DNA from: Diaminobutyricibacter sp049994905
GTDB lineage: Bacteria; Actinomycetota; Actinomycetes; Actinomycetales; Microbacteriaceae
DNA: 64,000 nucleotides
Assembly: GCF_049994905.1 (NCBI RefSeq)
Contig: NZ_CP188258.1
Location: 2,728,001-2,792,000 of the forward strand
Direction: 5' to 3'
In this document: piece after piece, positions 44,318-53,172 of the stretch
Layout of the letters: every line of letters begins with the position of its first letter
Numbering within the stretch: the first letter of the stretch is position 1
Program-made: the position numbers and the translations under genes
Notes under the pieces: generated by a model
Told to the model about the DNA's origin: nothing
The model's input: the letters and a program-made list of their open reading frames with translations, nothing else
Databases searched by the model: none

Positions 44318-44328
44318 CTGCACAATCC

Positions 44329-44371
44329 CCTCGGGCCGCTGGACGCGTCGACTGCGTCCAGCGGCCCGAGG
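44329..44371 (+). terminator. Strong terminator after the fasciclin gene
   Basis: Perfect 18-base arms (starting CCTCGGGCCGCTGGACGC, 44329-44346 and 44354-44371) with a 7-base loop. There is no T run. Confidence 0.8.
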
Positions 44372-44397
44372 CATTCCGGATCGGCCGCGATGGTGAA

Positions 44398-44805
44398 ATG
44401 CTGGGTCGCATGGACGACACGCCACCACCGCAGGTCTGGCCCACCCTTCGCGCCTCTGACGCGCGAGCGCTCATCCGCTTCCTCGTCGACGTCGTCGGGT
44501 TCGAAGAGACCGTCGTGTACGCGGAAGGCGACGAGGTCTCGCATGCGCAACTGTCGTGGCCGCTCGGTGGCGGAGTGATGCTCGGATCGGCACGCGACGA
44601 CGGCATGGGGTTGCCGGGAAGCACGAGCTGCTACGTCGTCGTCGAGGATGCCGACGCTCTTTTCGAGCGGATTCGCTCAAGCGGGGCAACGGTCATCACC
44701 GAGCCGCACACCACGGACTACGGATCACGCGACTTCGCCATCCGAGATCCGGAAGGCAACCATTGGTCCTTCGGCACTTACCGCGGCGAGCCCCGGAGCG
44801 GCTGA
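44398..44805 (+). CDS. VOC/glyoxalase-bleomycin resistance family protein
   Basis: A 135-residue VOC protein: VWPTLRASDARALIRFLVDV, FEETVVYAEGDEVSHAQLSW and the C-terminal DYGSRDFAIRDPEGNHWSFG, a typical PhnB/YdfO-like ending with the glutamate ligand. Substrate unknown. Start at ATG 44398 or 44410; the latter removes four residues. Confidence 0.8.
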   Translation: MLGRMDDTPPPQVWPTLRASDARALIRFLVDVVGFEETVVYAEGDEVSHAQLSWPLGGGVMLGSARDDGMGLPGSTSCYVVVEDADALFERIRSSGATVITEPHTTDYGSRDFAIRDPEGNHWSFGTYRGEPRSG

Positions 44806-44895
44806 GGGCACGACCGCGAGTTCATCGCGGCAGTAAGAATCACTCCAGAAACTGGCTAGCACACACGTTGCAATACAGTAGCCCGGCCCACGCCG

Positions 44896-45693
44896 TCAAC
44901 GGCGGCGGAGTCGGGGCACGAAGATGACGACAGCGATCGCAGCGACCAGATAGAGCAACGCGATGATCCAGCCGCCTTCCTGCGAGCCCACCAGTTCCGG
45001 AGCCGCGAAGTCGATCGCCAGGTTATGTCCCGCGTGCGCCACCATCACTACCGCTAGGCCTGCGCCCGACCTGTCGTAGAGCCAGGCGTAGACCACTGCG
45101 GTCGCGACGAGCCGCACGAAGGTCTGCAGAACATCGGCCACGCTGCTGTCTGCGCGGCCGGCTGGGGTGAGGAGTGGCCAGAGATGCCAGACACTCCAGA
45201 TGAGGCCGACGATCACGGCGGCGGAAACCATCCGGAACCGCTTCTGGAGGTGCGGCTGCGCGAAGCCACGCCAGCCGGGCTCCTCGCCGATCGATCCGGC
45301 GATGACAGGACCCACAAGCACACCGATGCCGGCCGCCGGCGGCACGACGAGCCAGTGAGCCGGCGGGTGGCCGCCGAAGGCGACAAAGAGCGCCGTCGCC
45401 AGCAGCACCAGCACGAACGGCCCGAGGAGTGCGAGCGCGTACCACTGGATGCCGGCGCGCCAGTGAAGGAACTGGCGGAGGATCGAGCGGAAACCTCCGG
45501 CACCCGGCAGGAACCCGGCGACGGCGAGCGCCACGAGTCCAGGCGAGTATGCGATGACCAGGATCGCCGGGGAGAAGTCATGGTAGCTGACGCCGGTCGC
45601 GTTCAGCCAGAGTGCGGCGAGCGCCGTGACCGCCAGAAGGGCGATCGCCCACACCACGACAGCGCGCAAGTCCCGATTCGCCGGGCGCTTCAT
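44896..45693 (-). CDS. CPBP family intramembrane metalloprotease
   Basis: A 265-residue membrane protein with about seven segments and the CPBP (CAAX protease/bacteriocin-processing) motifs: GSIGEEPGWRGFAQP (EExxxR), IWSVWHLWPL (FxxxH) and VAHAGHNL (HNxxN-like region). Substrates may be lipoproteins, bacteriocin-like peptides or none known. ATG 45693 with GAGGAG upstream. It follows the LysE-type gene by 77 bases and may share its transcript. Confidence 0.87.
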   Translation of the reverse strand: MKRPANRDLRAVVVWAIALLAVTALAALWLNATGVSYHDFSPAILVIAYSPGLVALAVAGFLPGAGGFRSILRQFLHWRAGIQWYALALLGPFVLVLLATALFVAFGGHPPAHWLVVPPAAGIGVLVGPVIAGSIGEEPGWRGFAQPHLQKRFRMVSAAVIVGLIWSVWHLWPLLTPAGRADSSVADVLQTFVRLVATAVVYAWLYDRSGAGLAVVMVAHAGHNLAIDFAAPELVGSQEGGWIIALLYLVAAIAVVIFVPRLRRR

Positions 45694-45770
45694 TGCTTCT
45701 CCTCGCTCGAGGCTGTCGAGTGCCAATCTCCCAGTAGGAGGAGTGCGCTGGGATGGTGTGGCCTGCTGAA

Positions 45771-46409
45771 TCAATTGTGGCTGGTCACCGCGAATGCGCG
45801 CTCAGCAATGAGAGCAGCCCCGATGACGATCATGGCGATCCCGGCGACGCGCGAGACGAGCCGCGCAAGCGTCGGCCGCGAGCGAAGCATCCGATCGGCC
45901 ACAAACCCGAGCGCCAGATAGAACAGTCCGCAGACGACGACGAAGAGCGCGCCGAGGACGGCCAGCTGGATCGCGATCGGCCACGGCGCATCCGATCTTG
46001 CGAACTGCGGAAGGATGGCGAGGAAGACGAGCAATCCTTTCGGGTTCAGGGCGCTCACGCCGAATCCCCGGGCGACAAAGGTGCCCCTGGCCGGCCCGCG
46101 CTCCGGTTCACCGCCGCCTTCGATCAAACCCGGCGGCCTTCGAAGCGTCACGATCCCCAAGTAGACGAGGTAGGCCGCACCCGCGAACGTCAGCGCGGTG
46201 AGCATCCAGGGGATGGCCGCGACCAGCGGACCAACGCCTATCGCCACGACCACAGTGAGCATCAGGTATCCAAGCATCAGCCCGCCGACGGCTGGCACGA
46301 CCACGTGGTGTCGCAGACCGGACGCCAGGATGAACGCCCAGTCCGGACCCGGAACGACGATCAAGGTTGCCGCGATGCCAGCGAATGCCAGCAGAAGATA
46401 GGGTTCCAT
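45771..46409 (-). CDS. LysE family amino-acid exporter
   Basis: A 212-residue membrane protein with six segments, beginning LAFAGIAATLIVVPGPDWAF (PGPD motif of the RhtB/LysE family) and carrying the GVSALNPKGLLVFLAILPQF motif. Exports amino acids or analogues. It is divergent from an Lrp/AsnC regulator, a frequent pairing that suggests regulation by that protein. ATG 46409 has GGGGAGG upstream. Confidence 0.9.
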   Translation of the reverse strand: MEPYLLLAFAGIAATLIVVPGPDWAFILASGLRHHVVVPAVGGLMLGYLMLTVVVAIGVGPLVAAIPWMLTALTFAGAAYLVYLGIVTLRRPPGLIEGGGEPERGPARGTFVARGFGVSALNPKGLLVFLAILPQFARSDAPWPIAIQLAVLGALFVVVCGLFYLALGFVADRMLRSRPTLARLVSRVAGIAMIVIGAALIAERAFAVTSHN

Positions 46410-46451
46410 CACTACACCTCCCCTGAGAAGGAAACTACGAGATAATCGAGG

Positions 46452-46463
46452 GGAAGTGCTTCC
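46452..46463. promoter_or_regulatory. Short dyad between lysE-type and lrp-type genes
   Basis: GGAAG-TG-CTTCC lies in the 91-base divergent promoter, flanked further out by GGAAA (about 46430) and TTTCC (about 46469). A candidate Lrp-family site only. Confidence 0.35.
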
Positions 46464-46500
46464 AACTATTTCCACGCGTGCGCCTGATTTGAGGAAAAAG

Positions 46501-46965
46501 ATGGTGATGGATCGTCTTGATCGCAAGATTCTTGTCGAGCTGCAACTCGACGGGAGGCAGAGCATCACCGAACTGTCAGAGCGGGTCGGCCTGACCGTCT
46601 CCCCCGCGCACAGGCGCGTCCGCGACCTCGAGCGCTCCGGCGCGATCCTCGGCTATCGGGCCGTGGTCGACCCGACCGCGCTCGGCCTCCACTTCGAGGC
46701 CCTCGTGTTCGTCACGATGCGCCAGGAAGACCGCGACACACTGATCGCGTTCGAGAAGGCGGTGGCTGAGATCCCGAACGTGCTTCTCGCACAACGACTC
46801 TTCGGCGACCCCGACTACCTGTTGCGGGTGCGGACCACGGATCTCAACGCCTACGCCCAACTCGAAGACGACCTGCTCGCCGCCCTGCCCGGAGTGCAAC
46901 GCTTCAACTCGACACTCGTCATGAAGAACATCGTCGTCGACCGGCCGTACCCGGCTGACCTTTAG
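46501..46965 (+). CDS. Lrp/AsnC family transcriptional regulator
   Basis: A 154-residue regulator: an N-terminal HTH (DRLDRKILVELQLDGRQSIT, then LSERVGLTVSPAHRRVRDLE) and a C-terminal RAM ligand domain ending DYLLRVRTTDLNAYAQLEDD. Divergent from the amino-acid exporter, so a substrate-responsive activator is likely. ATG 46501 has GAGG six bases upstream; the in-frame GTG 46456 lacks one. Confidence 0.88.
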   Translation: MVMDRLDRKILVELQLDGRQSITELSERVGLTVSPAHRRVRDLERSGAILGYRAVVDPTALGLHFEALVFVTMRQEDRDTLIAFEKAVAEIPNVLLAQRLFGDPDYLLRVRTTDLNAYAQLEDDLLAALPGVQRFNSTLVMKNIVVDRPYPADL

Positions 46966-47093
46966 GTCGTCACTCTGTCGAACCGCTGCCCGAGCGGGTT
47001 CGAAGCGCCCAGGACGAACACCAGCTCGATGATTCCGGCTGCCGGCTCCGAAGGAGACCACGCAAGCGCAATCATATGGTGAGCATCAACCAT
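46962..47093 (-). CDS. Possible 43-residue ORF, convergent with the Lrp gene
   Basis: ATG 47093 follows the stop of the 112-residue membrane-protein gene by nine bases and runs to TAA at 46964, overlapping the Lrp stop by four bases. The product (MVDAHHMIALAWSPSEPAAG...) has codon choice like real genes but no recognised family. A hairpin with one bulge (46978-47003) lies inside. Confidence 0.25.
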   Translation of the reverse strand: MVDAHHMIALAWSPSEPAAGIIELVFVLGASNPLGQRFDRVTT

Positions 47094-47102
47094 GTCCGGC
47101 GA

Positions 47103-47441
47103 TTACCGGTTGAGGAAGGTGGTTACCCAGCCGAGAGCCTTCGAACCCCACGGCCCAACCGCGGACGGGTCCGCCTGCTGGCTTGCGTCAGCCTCGATCC
47201 GGTACGCATTCGCGGGTACCAAGCGACGGCTTGCGCGGAATGCCGCGATTGCGCCCACAACCGAAAGCGCTGCGAGAGCGAGGAGCAGCCAGCCGAACAT
47301 CGATCCGCGAACCAACAGGACAATCCCGAAGGGCCCGGTCGCCCAGAACACGACGACGGCCACGACAGCACCGACCATCAGCCAGCGTGCCCGCATCCGG
47401 CGTCGCTCTTGCGCGTCGAACTCGTCGATCAACTCACCCAT
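47103..47441 (-). CDS. Small membrane protein
   Basis: A 112-residue protein: acidic/basic N-terminal helix (ELIDEFDAQERRRMRARW), two hydrophobic segments (LMVGAVVAVVVFWATGPFGI and WLLLALAALSVVGAIAAF), and a soluble C-terminal tail with no motif. Family not recognised. ATG 47441 has GGGGGAA five bases upstream. It lies downstream of the MBL operon on the same strand, separated by 78 bases. Confidence 0.6.
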   Translation of the reverse strand: MGELIDEFDAQERRRMRARWLMVGAVVAVVVFWATGPFGIVLLVRGSMFGWLLLALAALSVVGAIAAFRASRRLVPANAYRIEADASQQADPSAVGPWGSKALGWVTTFLNR

Positions 47442-47519
47442 CGAATTCCCCCACGACCAGAGACTAGCGGCGCAGGTTCGGGCAAGCGCTTCGAAATGCT
47501 GACTGCGAGCGGCGGGGAT

Positions 47520-48344
47520 TCAGAGCCCGAACATCAGCCATGCCTGGTGGCTGACCCAATCGGGGTAGAGCGCGCCCATCGCGTCGTACAGCACCTGATC
47601 GCTTTCCGTCTCATCGCGAAGGCGACCGAAATCGATGAGGTACTGCCTGGTCTGCTCGATCGTGTCTGCGCTGTCGGATGTTCCAGGCTTCTTGTGCCCC
47701 GCAACCACCATTTTCGGAAAGAGCGCCGACAGGCGGTCCAACGCCGCGATCCAGTTCTTCCGAATCTCCGGCGTCGTCGCGGCGACGAACATGTGGCAGT
47801 GGTTGTAGACGACATCGCCCGCGACGATCAACTCGAGGGACGGCACATAGAGGGACGTGCTGTCGGGAGAGTCGGTGGTTCCCTGCCTGATGATCTGCAA
47901 CTCGTGACCCTCCAGGCTGAACGCATCCGATTCATACGGCTCGGGCAGAACCAGGTCAGCGGGCAGCTGCCCTGGCCAGAGCTTGCGGAAGAAGGCGGTC
48001 CGCTCGGGGGAAGCTCCGGCGAATTCGACGGTTTCCGGCGTAGCGATGGCTCGGGCCTCCGGAAAGTGGCGTTGTAGGACGCTCAATCCCGCAAAGTGAT
48101 CGAAGTGTCCGTGAGTGATGTAGATCGTCGTCAGGTTGCGATGATGCAATGCCACCCACGCAGCCAAGGCATGCGCCTCCGCCTCCGTCGTAAGCGCGTC
48201 GACCAGCACGGCATCCGTGTCGCCGAAGATCAGGGTGGATGTCATCGGGTCCCACGCCGGCGGCGGCCCGAACGGGCGGGAACGCTCACCGACCGTCGGT
48301 TTCTCGGGGGCGACGAAGACACTGACGTTCAGTCGGGAACCCAT
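47520..48344 (-). CDS. MBL fold metallo-hydrolase
   Basis: A 274-residue metallo-beta-lactamase fold protein with the metal motif THGHFDHFAG (HxHxDH) in the first half, then the third metal His/Asp in VAGDVVYNHCHMF and a final conserved GHKKP. No signal peptide, so it is an intracellular hydrolase; such proteins are glyoxalase II-like, lactonases or arylsulfatase-like. Last gene of a four-gene operon. ATG 48344 with GGGAAG upstream. Confidence 0.85.
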   Translation of the reverse strand: MGSRLNVSVFVAPEKPTVGERSRPFGPPPAWDPMTSTLIFGDTDAVLVDALTTEAEAHALAAWVALHHRNLTTIYITHGHFDHFAGLSVLQRHFPEARAIATPETVEFAGASPERTAFFRKLWPGQLPADLVLPEPYESDAFSLEGHELQIIRQGTTDSPDSTSLYVPSLELIVAGDVVYNHCHMFVAATTPEIRKNWIAALDRLSALFPKMVVAGHKKPGTSDSADTIEQTRQYLIDFGRLRDETESDQVLYDAMGALYPDWVSHQAWLMFGL

Positions 48345-48373
48345 GGTTCTTCCCTTTCTTCTTTCGCTCGATC

Positions 48374-49243
48374 TCAGTCAGCGTCGTTCTGGACTTCAGT
48401 TCCCAGCCAGCTGCCGAGATCCAGTTCGGTCTCTCGCTGCTGGAAGCCCGCATCCAGTGTCGCCGCGTACAGGCGTTGAGTCTCGGGCGTCCGCGCGCTC
48501 TCGCCGAACTGGTCCGAGTCGTACCGGAAATCTTCGACGGGCGCCAGTGAAATCGCATTCACGCGTTGCTTGATCGCCACTCGCCCTGCCGCCGAAAACG
48601 ACGCGATCCGATGCGCAAGACGCTGCACGAACCCCTCGAGCTGATCGCCGGGCATGGCGCGGTTGATCCACCCGTATCGTTCCGCCAGCTCAGCGGAGTA
48701 GTCATCGGCGCTCAGCAATACCTCGAGTGCCCGGCCACGCCCCAGCAGTCGGGTCAGGTGCTGAACCGCCCCTCCACCGGGAAGCTGCCCGAACGCCGCC
48801 TCGAACTGGGCGAAGACCGCGGTTTCCAGAGCAGCGAAGCGCATGTCGCATGCGAGGACGAATTCGTCGCCCGCACTGCGGACTCTGCCTTCGATCTGGG
48901 CGATGGTGACCAGCCGGCTTGCGCTCAGGTACCGGAACAGGAGGGCGATGGATGCTTCGCCCGTGAGTCGGGCAGCTTCCGCACGGTATGCGGCGATCCT
49001 CGTCACGTCGACGTGCGAGATGAAGTAGTCGGGGTCGGCACTCGTGAACACCAGCACCTGGACCCCTGCGTCGGACTCGGCCCGCTGGATCAACGACACC
49101 AGATCGTGCACCAGCTCAGGGCCGAGGAGGTTCATCGGCGGGGCTGCAATCTCTACCGTCAGAACGGCGCCGTCACGGTGAACCCGAAGCGTGCGGTAGT
49201 CCCCGGCGTCGACCGGCACCTGTGTCTCACGGTCATTCGACAT
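48374..49243 (-). CDS. Enoyl-CoA hydratase/isomerase family protein
   Basis: A 289-residue crotonase-fold protein: VEIAAPPMNLLGPELVHDL, then IAQIEGRVRSAGDEFVLACD with oxyanion-hole glycine and AAFGQLPGGGAVQHLTRLLG, the usual crotonase core. The CoA-binding half is complete, but the catalytic Glu positions are partly replaced (GRVRSAGDE), so isomerase, dehalogenase or a related activity is as likely as hydration. Part of the hydrolase/DUF998/MBL operon, suggesting breakdown of an acyl or cyclic compound (inference). Confidence 0.8.
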   Translation of the reverse strand: MSNDRETQVPVDAGDYRTLRVHRDGAVLTVEIAAPPMNLLGPELVHDLVSLIQRAESDAGVQVLVFTSADPDYFISHVDVTRIAAYRAEAARLTGEASIALLFRYLSASRLVTIAQIEGRVRSAGDEFVLACDMRFAALETAVFAQFEAAFGQLPGGGAVQHLTRLLGRGRALEVLLSADDYSAELAERYGWINRAMPGDQLEGFVQRLAHRIASFSAAGRVAIKQRVNAISLAPVEDFRYDSDQFGESARTPETQRLYAATLDAGFQQRETELDLGSWLGTEVQNDAD

Positions 49244-49264
49244 GGCTTCTCCAAACCACCCCGT

Positions 49265-50365
49265 TCACGCGGTATTCGACACCATCGCATCACTGGCGGG
49301 GCTGGTCGTCTCTGCTGGGTTCAAAGCGGCGGCGGTTCGGATGAAGATGATGATCCAGCCCAGGATGACGGCGGAGGCGACCAGCTCAAGTGCCGTCAGG
49401 TTGTAATAGCCGATCGGGAAATACAACAGAGTGACTACTACCACGGCGCCGAGAAATGCGTAGCCGAGCGTGACGAACGTGGCGGGGAAACCGGGCAGAA
49501 GGTTCGGGAGTGCAAATACCATCGCAACGAAAAGCACGACCAGCGAAATGGCCACGGTGTTGTGGATCGCGTGGAATCGGTTGACCGGGAAAATGCCGAC
49601 CCCGGCCAGGAACGCGCCTTCGCCGACGAGGCCCCATCCGATCACCGAAACTTTGCGGGCGTTGTAGTCGGGTCGGGATCGTGCCCACTTTCTGACATCC
49701 ACCATGACGTAGTCAGAGAGCGTGAGGATCAGGCCGCCGGTGACGATGAGCGTGAAATTGAAGGCGAACCCCGAGAAGCCGGCCATCGTTCCCAGATCGC
49801 TGAAGTTCCGTTTCCACCACGCGGGATCTGGTGCGGTGATCATGCTCGCGAGCACCCCGCTCGCGATGAAGATCGAAAGGAGCGTCGAAATTCTGAGCGA
49901 GTTGATGGTGTTGCCGGAAGCCTGCATGAAATAGGTGCTGATTCCCGTGGCAACCGCAACCAGCACGGCAGCCGTGAGCGTGTCGACGCGAAGCCCACGG
50001 AAAGCGTCGTCGAGGAGGAGGAACGTCCCCAGGCTCAGAATGAGCCAGATGGCGACGTGATTCACGGTGAGCGCGGTTGTGTCCAGGACCCGTCGAGGGA
50101 GTGCGAGACGATCCTGCTTTCGAGGCGGGAGAGGCCCGAGCGCCCGGAGGTAGGCGAACACGAACCCTCCCGCTCCGAGGACCGAGCCCGTGATCGCCGC
50201 GACGGTGCCGATCGACCACGGCCCGAACAGCGGCACCGAGCCCTGCCAGAAAGCGATTGCCCCGGCGACGGCCCCGATGCCGCTCGCTGCGGCCGCCAAC
50301 TGAACCGACCGGGACTCGATATGAATTGCCGACAGGCGAACGCCTGGGTGATGTTCTCGTGACAT
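49265..50365 (-). CDS. DUF998 family multi-spanning membrane protein
   Basis: A 366-residue membrane protein with about eight to nine segments (VQLAAAASGIGAVAGAIAFW, then AIWLILSLGTFLLLDDAF and others). The stretch NFSDLGTMAGFSGFAFNFTL with a following GIFPVNRFHAIHNTVA resembles DUF998/Frag1-like proteins, which are uncharacterised. Lies 21 bases from the enoyl-CoA hydratase gene and 33 bases from the hydrolase gene, on the same strand. Confidence 0.7.
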   Translation of the reverse strand: MSREHHPGVRLSAIHIESRSVQLAAAASGIGAVAGAIAFWQGSVPLFGPWSIGTVAAITGSVLGAGGFVFAYLRALGPLPPRKQDRLALPRRVLDTTALTVNHVAIWLILSLGTFLLLDDAFRGLRVDTLTAAVLVAVATGISTYFMQASGNTINSLRISTLLSIFIASGVLASMITAPDPAWWKRNFSDLGTMAGFSGFAFNFTLIVTGGLILTLSDYVMVDVRKWARSRPDYNARKVSVIGWGLVGEGAFLAGVGIFPVNRFHAIHNTVAISLVVLFVAMVFALPNLLPGFPATFVTLGYAFLGAVVVVTLLYFPIGYYNLTALELVASAVILGWIIIFIRTAAALNPAETTSPASDAMVSNTA

Positions 50366-50398
50366 GCGCTCGCGAACTCCTTCGTCGAGAGGAATGAA

Positions 50399-51220
50399 TC
50401 AGCTTGCGATGAACTCGAGGATGTCCTTGTCGAGTTCGGCCTGGTATTCGCCATAGATGCCGTGGGGTGCCCCGGGGTAGACCTTCAGCGTCCCGTTCCT
50501 GACGAGCTTGATCGACTTCTCCGCTGCGTCCGCGATGGGCACGATCTGATCGTCATCGCCCTGAGCGATGAAGATCGGAACGTCGAGCGCTTTCAGGTCC
50601 TCGGTGAAGTCGGTCTCCGAGAACGCTTTGACACAGTCGTATGCCGCTTTGAGTCCGACGAGCATCCCCTGACGCCAGAAGTCGTCGCGGGCGCCCTGCG
50701 AAACTTTCGAGCCCTCGCGGTTCGCCCCGAAGAAGGCAGCAGACAAGTCCTGGTAGAACTGCGACCGATCGGCGAGGACGCCTGCCCGAATCCCGTCGAA
50801 TGCCTCGATCGGCGTGCCGTCCGGGTTCGTGTCGGACTTCACCATGATCGGCGGGACCGCGCCCGCTGTCACGATCTTGCTGACGCGTCCCGCGCCGTGC
50901 TGAGCGGCGTAACGCACGACCTCTCCGCCTCCGGTGGAGTGGCCGATCAGGATGATGTCGCGCAGGTCGAGCTGATCGACCAGTTCTGCGAGGTCGCGTG
51001 CGTAGGTGTCCATGTCGTTGCCGTTCCACGGTTGCGACGAGCGACCGTGGCCACGCCGGTCGTGGGCGATCGCGCGGTAGCCGTTGTCGGCGAGCAGCTT
51101 CAGCTCGACCTGCCAGGCGTCCGAGCTGAGCGGCCACCCGTGGCTGAGGATGACGGGCTGACCCTCGCCCAGGTCGGTGTAATAGATCTGCGTTCCGTCC
51201 GAGGTGGTGATGTATGGCAT
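50399..51220 (-). CDS. Alpha/beta hydrolase, cofactor-free haloperoxidase-like
   Basis: A 273-residue alpha/beta hydrolase: ILSHGWPLSSDAW (oxyanion loop), DRRGHGRSSQPW, nucleophile elbow GHSTGGGEV with catalytic Ser, Asp in FIAQGDDDQIVP, His in PGAPHGIYG. The GHSTGGGE elbow and DRRGHGRS motif are typical of non-haem chloroperoxidases/arylesterases. First gene of the operon. ATG 51220 with GAGGAG eight bases upstream. Confidence 0.87.
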   Translation of the reverse strand: MPYITTSDGTQIYYTDLGEGQPVILSHGWPLSSDAWQVELKLLADNGYRAIAHDRRGHGRSSQPWNGNDMDTYARDLAELVDQLDLRDIILIGHSTGGGEVVRYAAQHGAGRVSKIVTAGAVPPIMVKSDTNPDGTPIEAFDGIRAGVLADRSQFYQDLSAAFFGANREGSKVSQGARDDFWRQGMLVGLKAAYDCVKAFSETDFTEDLKALDVPIFIAQGDDDQIVPIADAAEKSIKLVRNGTLKVYPGAPHGIYGEYQAELDKDILEFIAS

Positions 51221-51253
51221 TGCGGTTCTCCTCGTACTCTTCGATTCCATCGG

Positions 51254-51267
51254 GAGTGTCGATACTC
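51254..51267. promoter_or_regulatory. Near-perfect dyad between the hydrolase operon and the coiled-coil gene
   Basis: GAGTGTCGATACTC is palindromic but for one base pair. It lies about 35 bases before the hydrolase start, in the divergent region shared with the coiled-coil and PucR genes. Regulator unassigned. Confidence 0.3.
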
Positions 51268-51463
51268 GCGGTCTGCACCGATCTGCGCGTTCCTCGAGCT
51301 GACGCGTCTCAGGTTACGCCGCGGCCCCTCACATGCAGCGATTTGTATAACCTCACAACCTGGTCGCGGCGATTCTGTGGCCGCCTCCAGATCTCCGGGT
51401 TGCGCATCGAGCCGGAGCGATCATCGTCGACATCATCAGCCACTGAAACGAAAGGATCACACG

Positions 51464-51916
51464 ATGGCACTCTCCGACGAGCTGCTGAAGCTCTCCAACC
51501 AGTCCCGCGAACTGGAAGCCTCCATCGAGGCGACCAAAGAGAGGAACGACGAGAAACTGAAGGCCCGGAAGGCTCAGTTGGATGCCCAGCTGACAGACGC
51601 CCGCACGAAACTCGGGGCCAAGGTCAACGCCGCCGGCGATGAGACCGCCGCCGAATGGGCCGACGCGCAGAAGTCCGTGTCGGACGCGTTCGCGTCGCTG
51701 CGTGCCGATTCCACAGCGCGACACGCGAAATGGTCGGCGAAGCGCGCCGGTCGGGCCGCAGACGACGCCGAGGCCGACGCGCTGGACTCGATCGACTTCG
51801 CCATCTACGCGATCCAGGAAGCCGAGTACGCAGTGCTCGACGCCGCCATCGCTCGAGACGAGGCGGACGAGAAGGCGGCTGACGCAGCAGTGAAGGAGGT
51901 CGCAGCCAACGAGTAG
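51464..51916 (+). CDS. Ala/Asp-rich coiled-coil protein
   Basis: A 150-residue soluble protein, almost wholly helical, with heptad-like sequence in the first half (LLKLSNQSRELEASIEATKE) and Ala/Asp/Glu-rich second half. No catalytic motif or signal. Family not recognised; it may be a stress-induced structural protein. ATG 51464 has AAAGG about eight bases upstream. Divergent from the hydrolase operon and followed by the PucR regulator after 48 bases. Confidence 0.65.
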   Translation: MALSDELLKLSNQSRELEASIEATKERNDEKLKARKAQLDAQLTDARTKLGAKVNAAGDETAAEWADAQKSVSDAFASLRADSTARHAKWSAKRAGRAADDAEADALDSIDFAIYAIQEAEYAVLDAAIARDEADEKAADAAVKEVAANE

Positions 51917-51964
51917 AATCGCCTCCATTCCGCGACACCGGCGCGCGGCAGATGCGAGGCAACC

Positions 51965-53158
51965 ATGGATGAACTCGATTCATGGCCTCTGCTTGCCGAA
52001 CTCCTGCGTGAAGTGGTCGTCTCGAACCCTGACCTCTCCGTCCGGATGGCTGACACCATCCGGACGGAACTGGAGTTCTATCGCGCGGGATCTCCCGTGA
52101 CCCCAGCCGAGGTCGAGCGCTCGACATCGGAGCACATCACGGCGCTCGTCACTCCGGGCCTGACGGTCGAGGAGCGGGAGGCGGCGCCTCGCGACCTCGG
52201 CGAGCGACGGGCCCGCAAAGGTATCGCGCAGATGGACATCACGGACGCGATCCGGACCGGAACAAAGTACCTGTGGGATGCGGTCGTCGCCCACGGGAGA
52301 GCGCGTGGTGTATCCGACGCGGAGCTGGTCGAACTAGCGTCGCAGGTCTGGTTCATGCACGATGCTTTCGTCCAAGCGATGTCGGCAGGCTACCGAAACG
52401 AATTCGCCAAGAGCCTGCTCAGCCGCCAACAGGAACGGCTCGGAATCCTGTATGGACTCCTCACTGCCAGAGGGCAGGAGGCTGCCTCACCGTGGAATGC
52501 GGTCGATCGGCTCGGCCTGCCCCGCACAGGCGGGTACGTGGTGGTGGCCGTGGCGGCTCCCCACACCGGCAGAATGCCGTTGCCTCGAGTCGAGCAAGCC
52601 TTGGCGCAATTGCAGATCATCTCTGCCTGGGTGATGTCCGGAAATGTCCAGTTGGGGATCGTGAGCGCCGTCGACCCTTCGTGGCCCGCCGCTCTCGAGT
52701 CGGCGGCGGAACAATGGACGGTGACCGCCGGCGTCAGCCCGCTGCAGCAGGACTACGCACGCGTAGGGCTCACAGTCAGGCTGGCGAGGATCGCGCTGGC
52801 GGCGGCAGCCCCTGGCACCTTCAGCTACTTCACCGATGCTCCCATCCCGATGGCGGCTGCGGGGTCGCCTGAACTGAGTGGACCCATCGTCGAGGTCGTC
52901 TTCGGAGAGCTGCTCCATCTCCCTGAAACTGAGCGACAACCGCTTGTCGACACCCTCGACGCGTGGTTCTCGACCGACGGGTCCTTCGCCGCTGTCGCCA
53001 CCAAACTCTGGGTGCACCAGAACACGATCCGAAACCGCATGCATCGGATAGCCACCCTCACCGGTCGCGACATCGCGCAACCCCGCCACGCGTCCGAGCT
53101 CTACCTGGCTCTCTCCGCCTACCACCAGCAGGCCATGGGCAACCTGGACGACTTATGA
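51965..53158 (+). CDS. PucR family transcriptional regulator
   Basis: A 397-residue protein. The N-terminal 300 residues are helical and GGDEF-like-degenerate as in CdaR/PucR regulators, and the C-terminal HTH_30 domain carries LVDTLDAWFSTDGSFAAVAT and LWVHQNTIRNRMHRIATLTG, the classical PucR signature. PucR proteins control purine, aromatic or other catabolism. It probably regulates the divergent hydrolase/DUF998/crotonase/MBL operon (inference). Start ATG 51965. Confidence 0.85.
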   Translation: MDELDSWPLLAELLREVVVSNPDLSVRMADTIRTELEFYRAGSPVTPAEVERSTSEHITALVTPGLTVEEREAAPRDLGERRARKGIAQMDITDAIRTGTKYLWDAVVAHGRARGVSDAELVELASQVWFMHDAFVQAMSAGYRNEFAKSLLSRQQERLGILYGLLTARGQEAASPWNAVDRLGLPRTGGYVVVAVAAPHTGRMPLPRVEQALAQLQIISAWVMSGNVQLGIVSAVDPSWPAALESAAEQWTVTAGVSPLQQDYARVGLTVRLARIALAAAAPGTFSYFTDAPIPMAAAGSPELSGPIVEVVFGELLHLPETERQPLVDTLDAWFSTDGSFAAVATKLWVHQNTIRNRMHRIATLTGRDIAQPRHASELYLALSAYHQQAMGNLDDL

Positions 53159-53172
53159 TTCGCCCTCGAGGG

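Noticed and set aside
48566..50362. A 598-codon plus-strand frame opposite the crotonase and DUF998 genes
   Set aside because: It is the shadow of two well-supported genes; its translation is Arg/Glu/Asp-rich without any motif.
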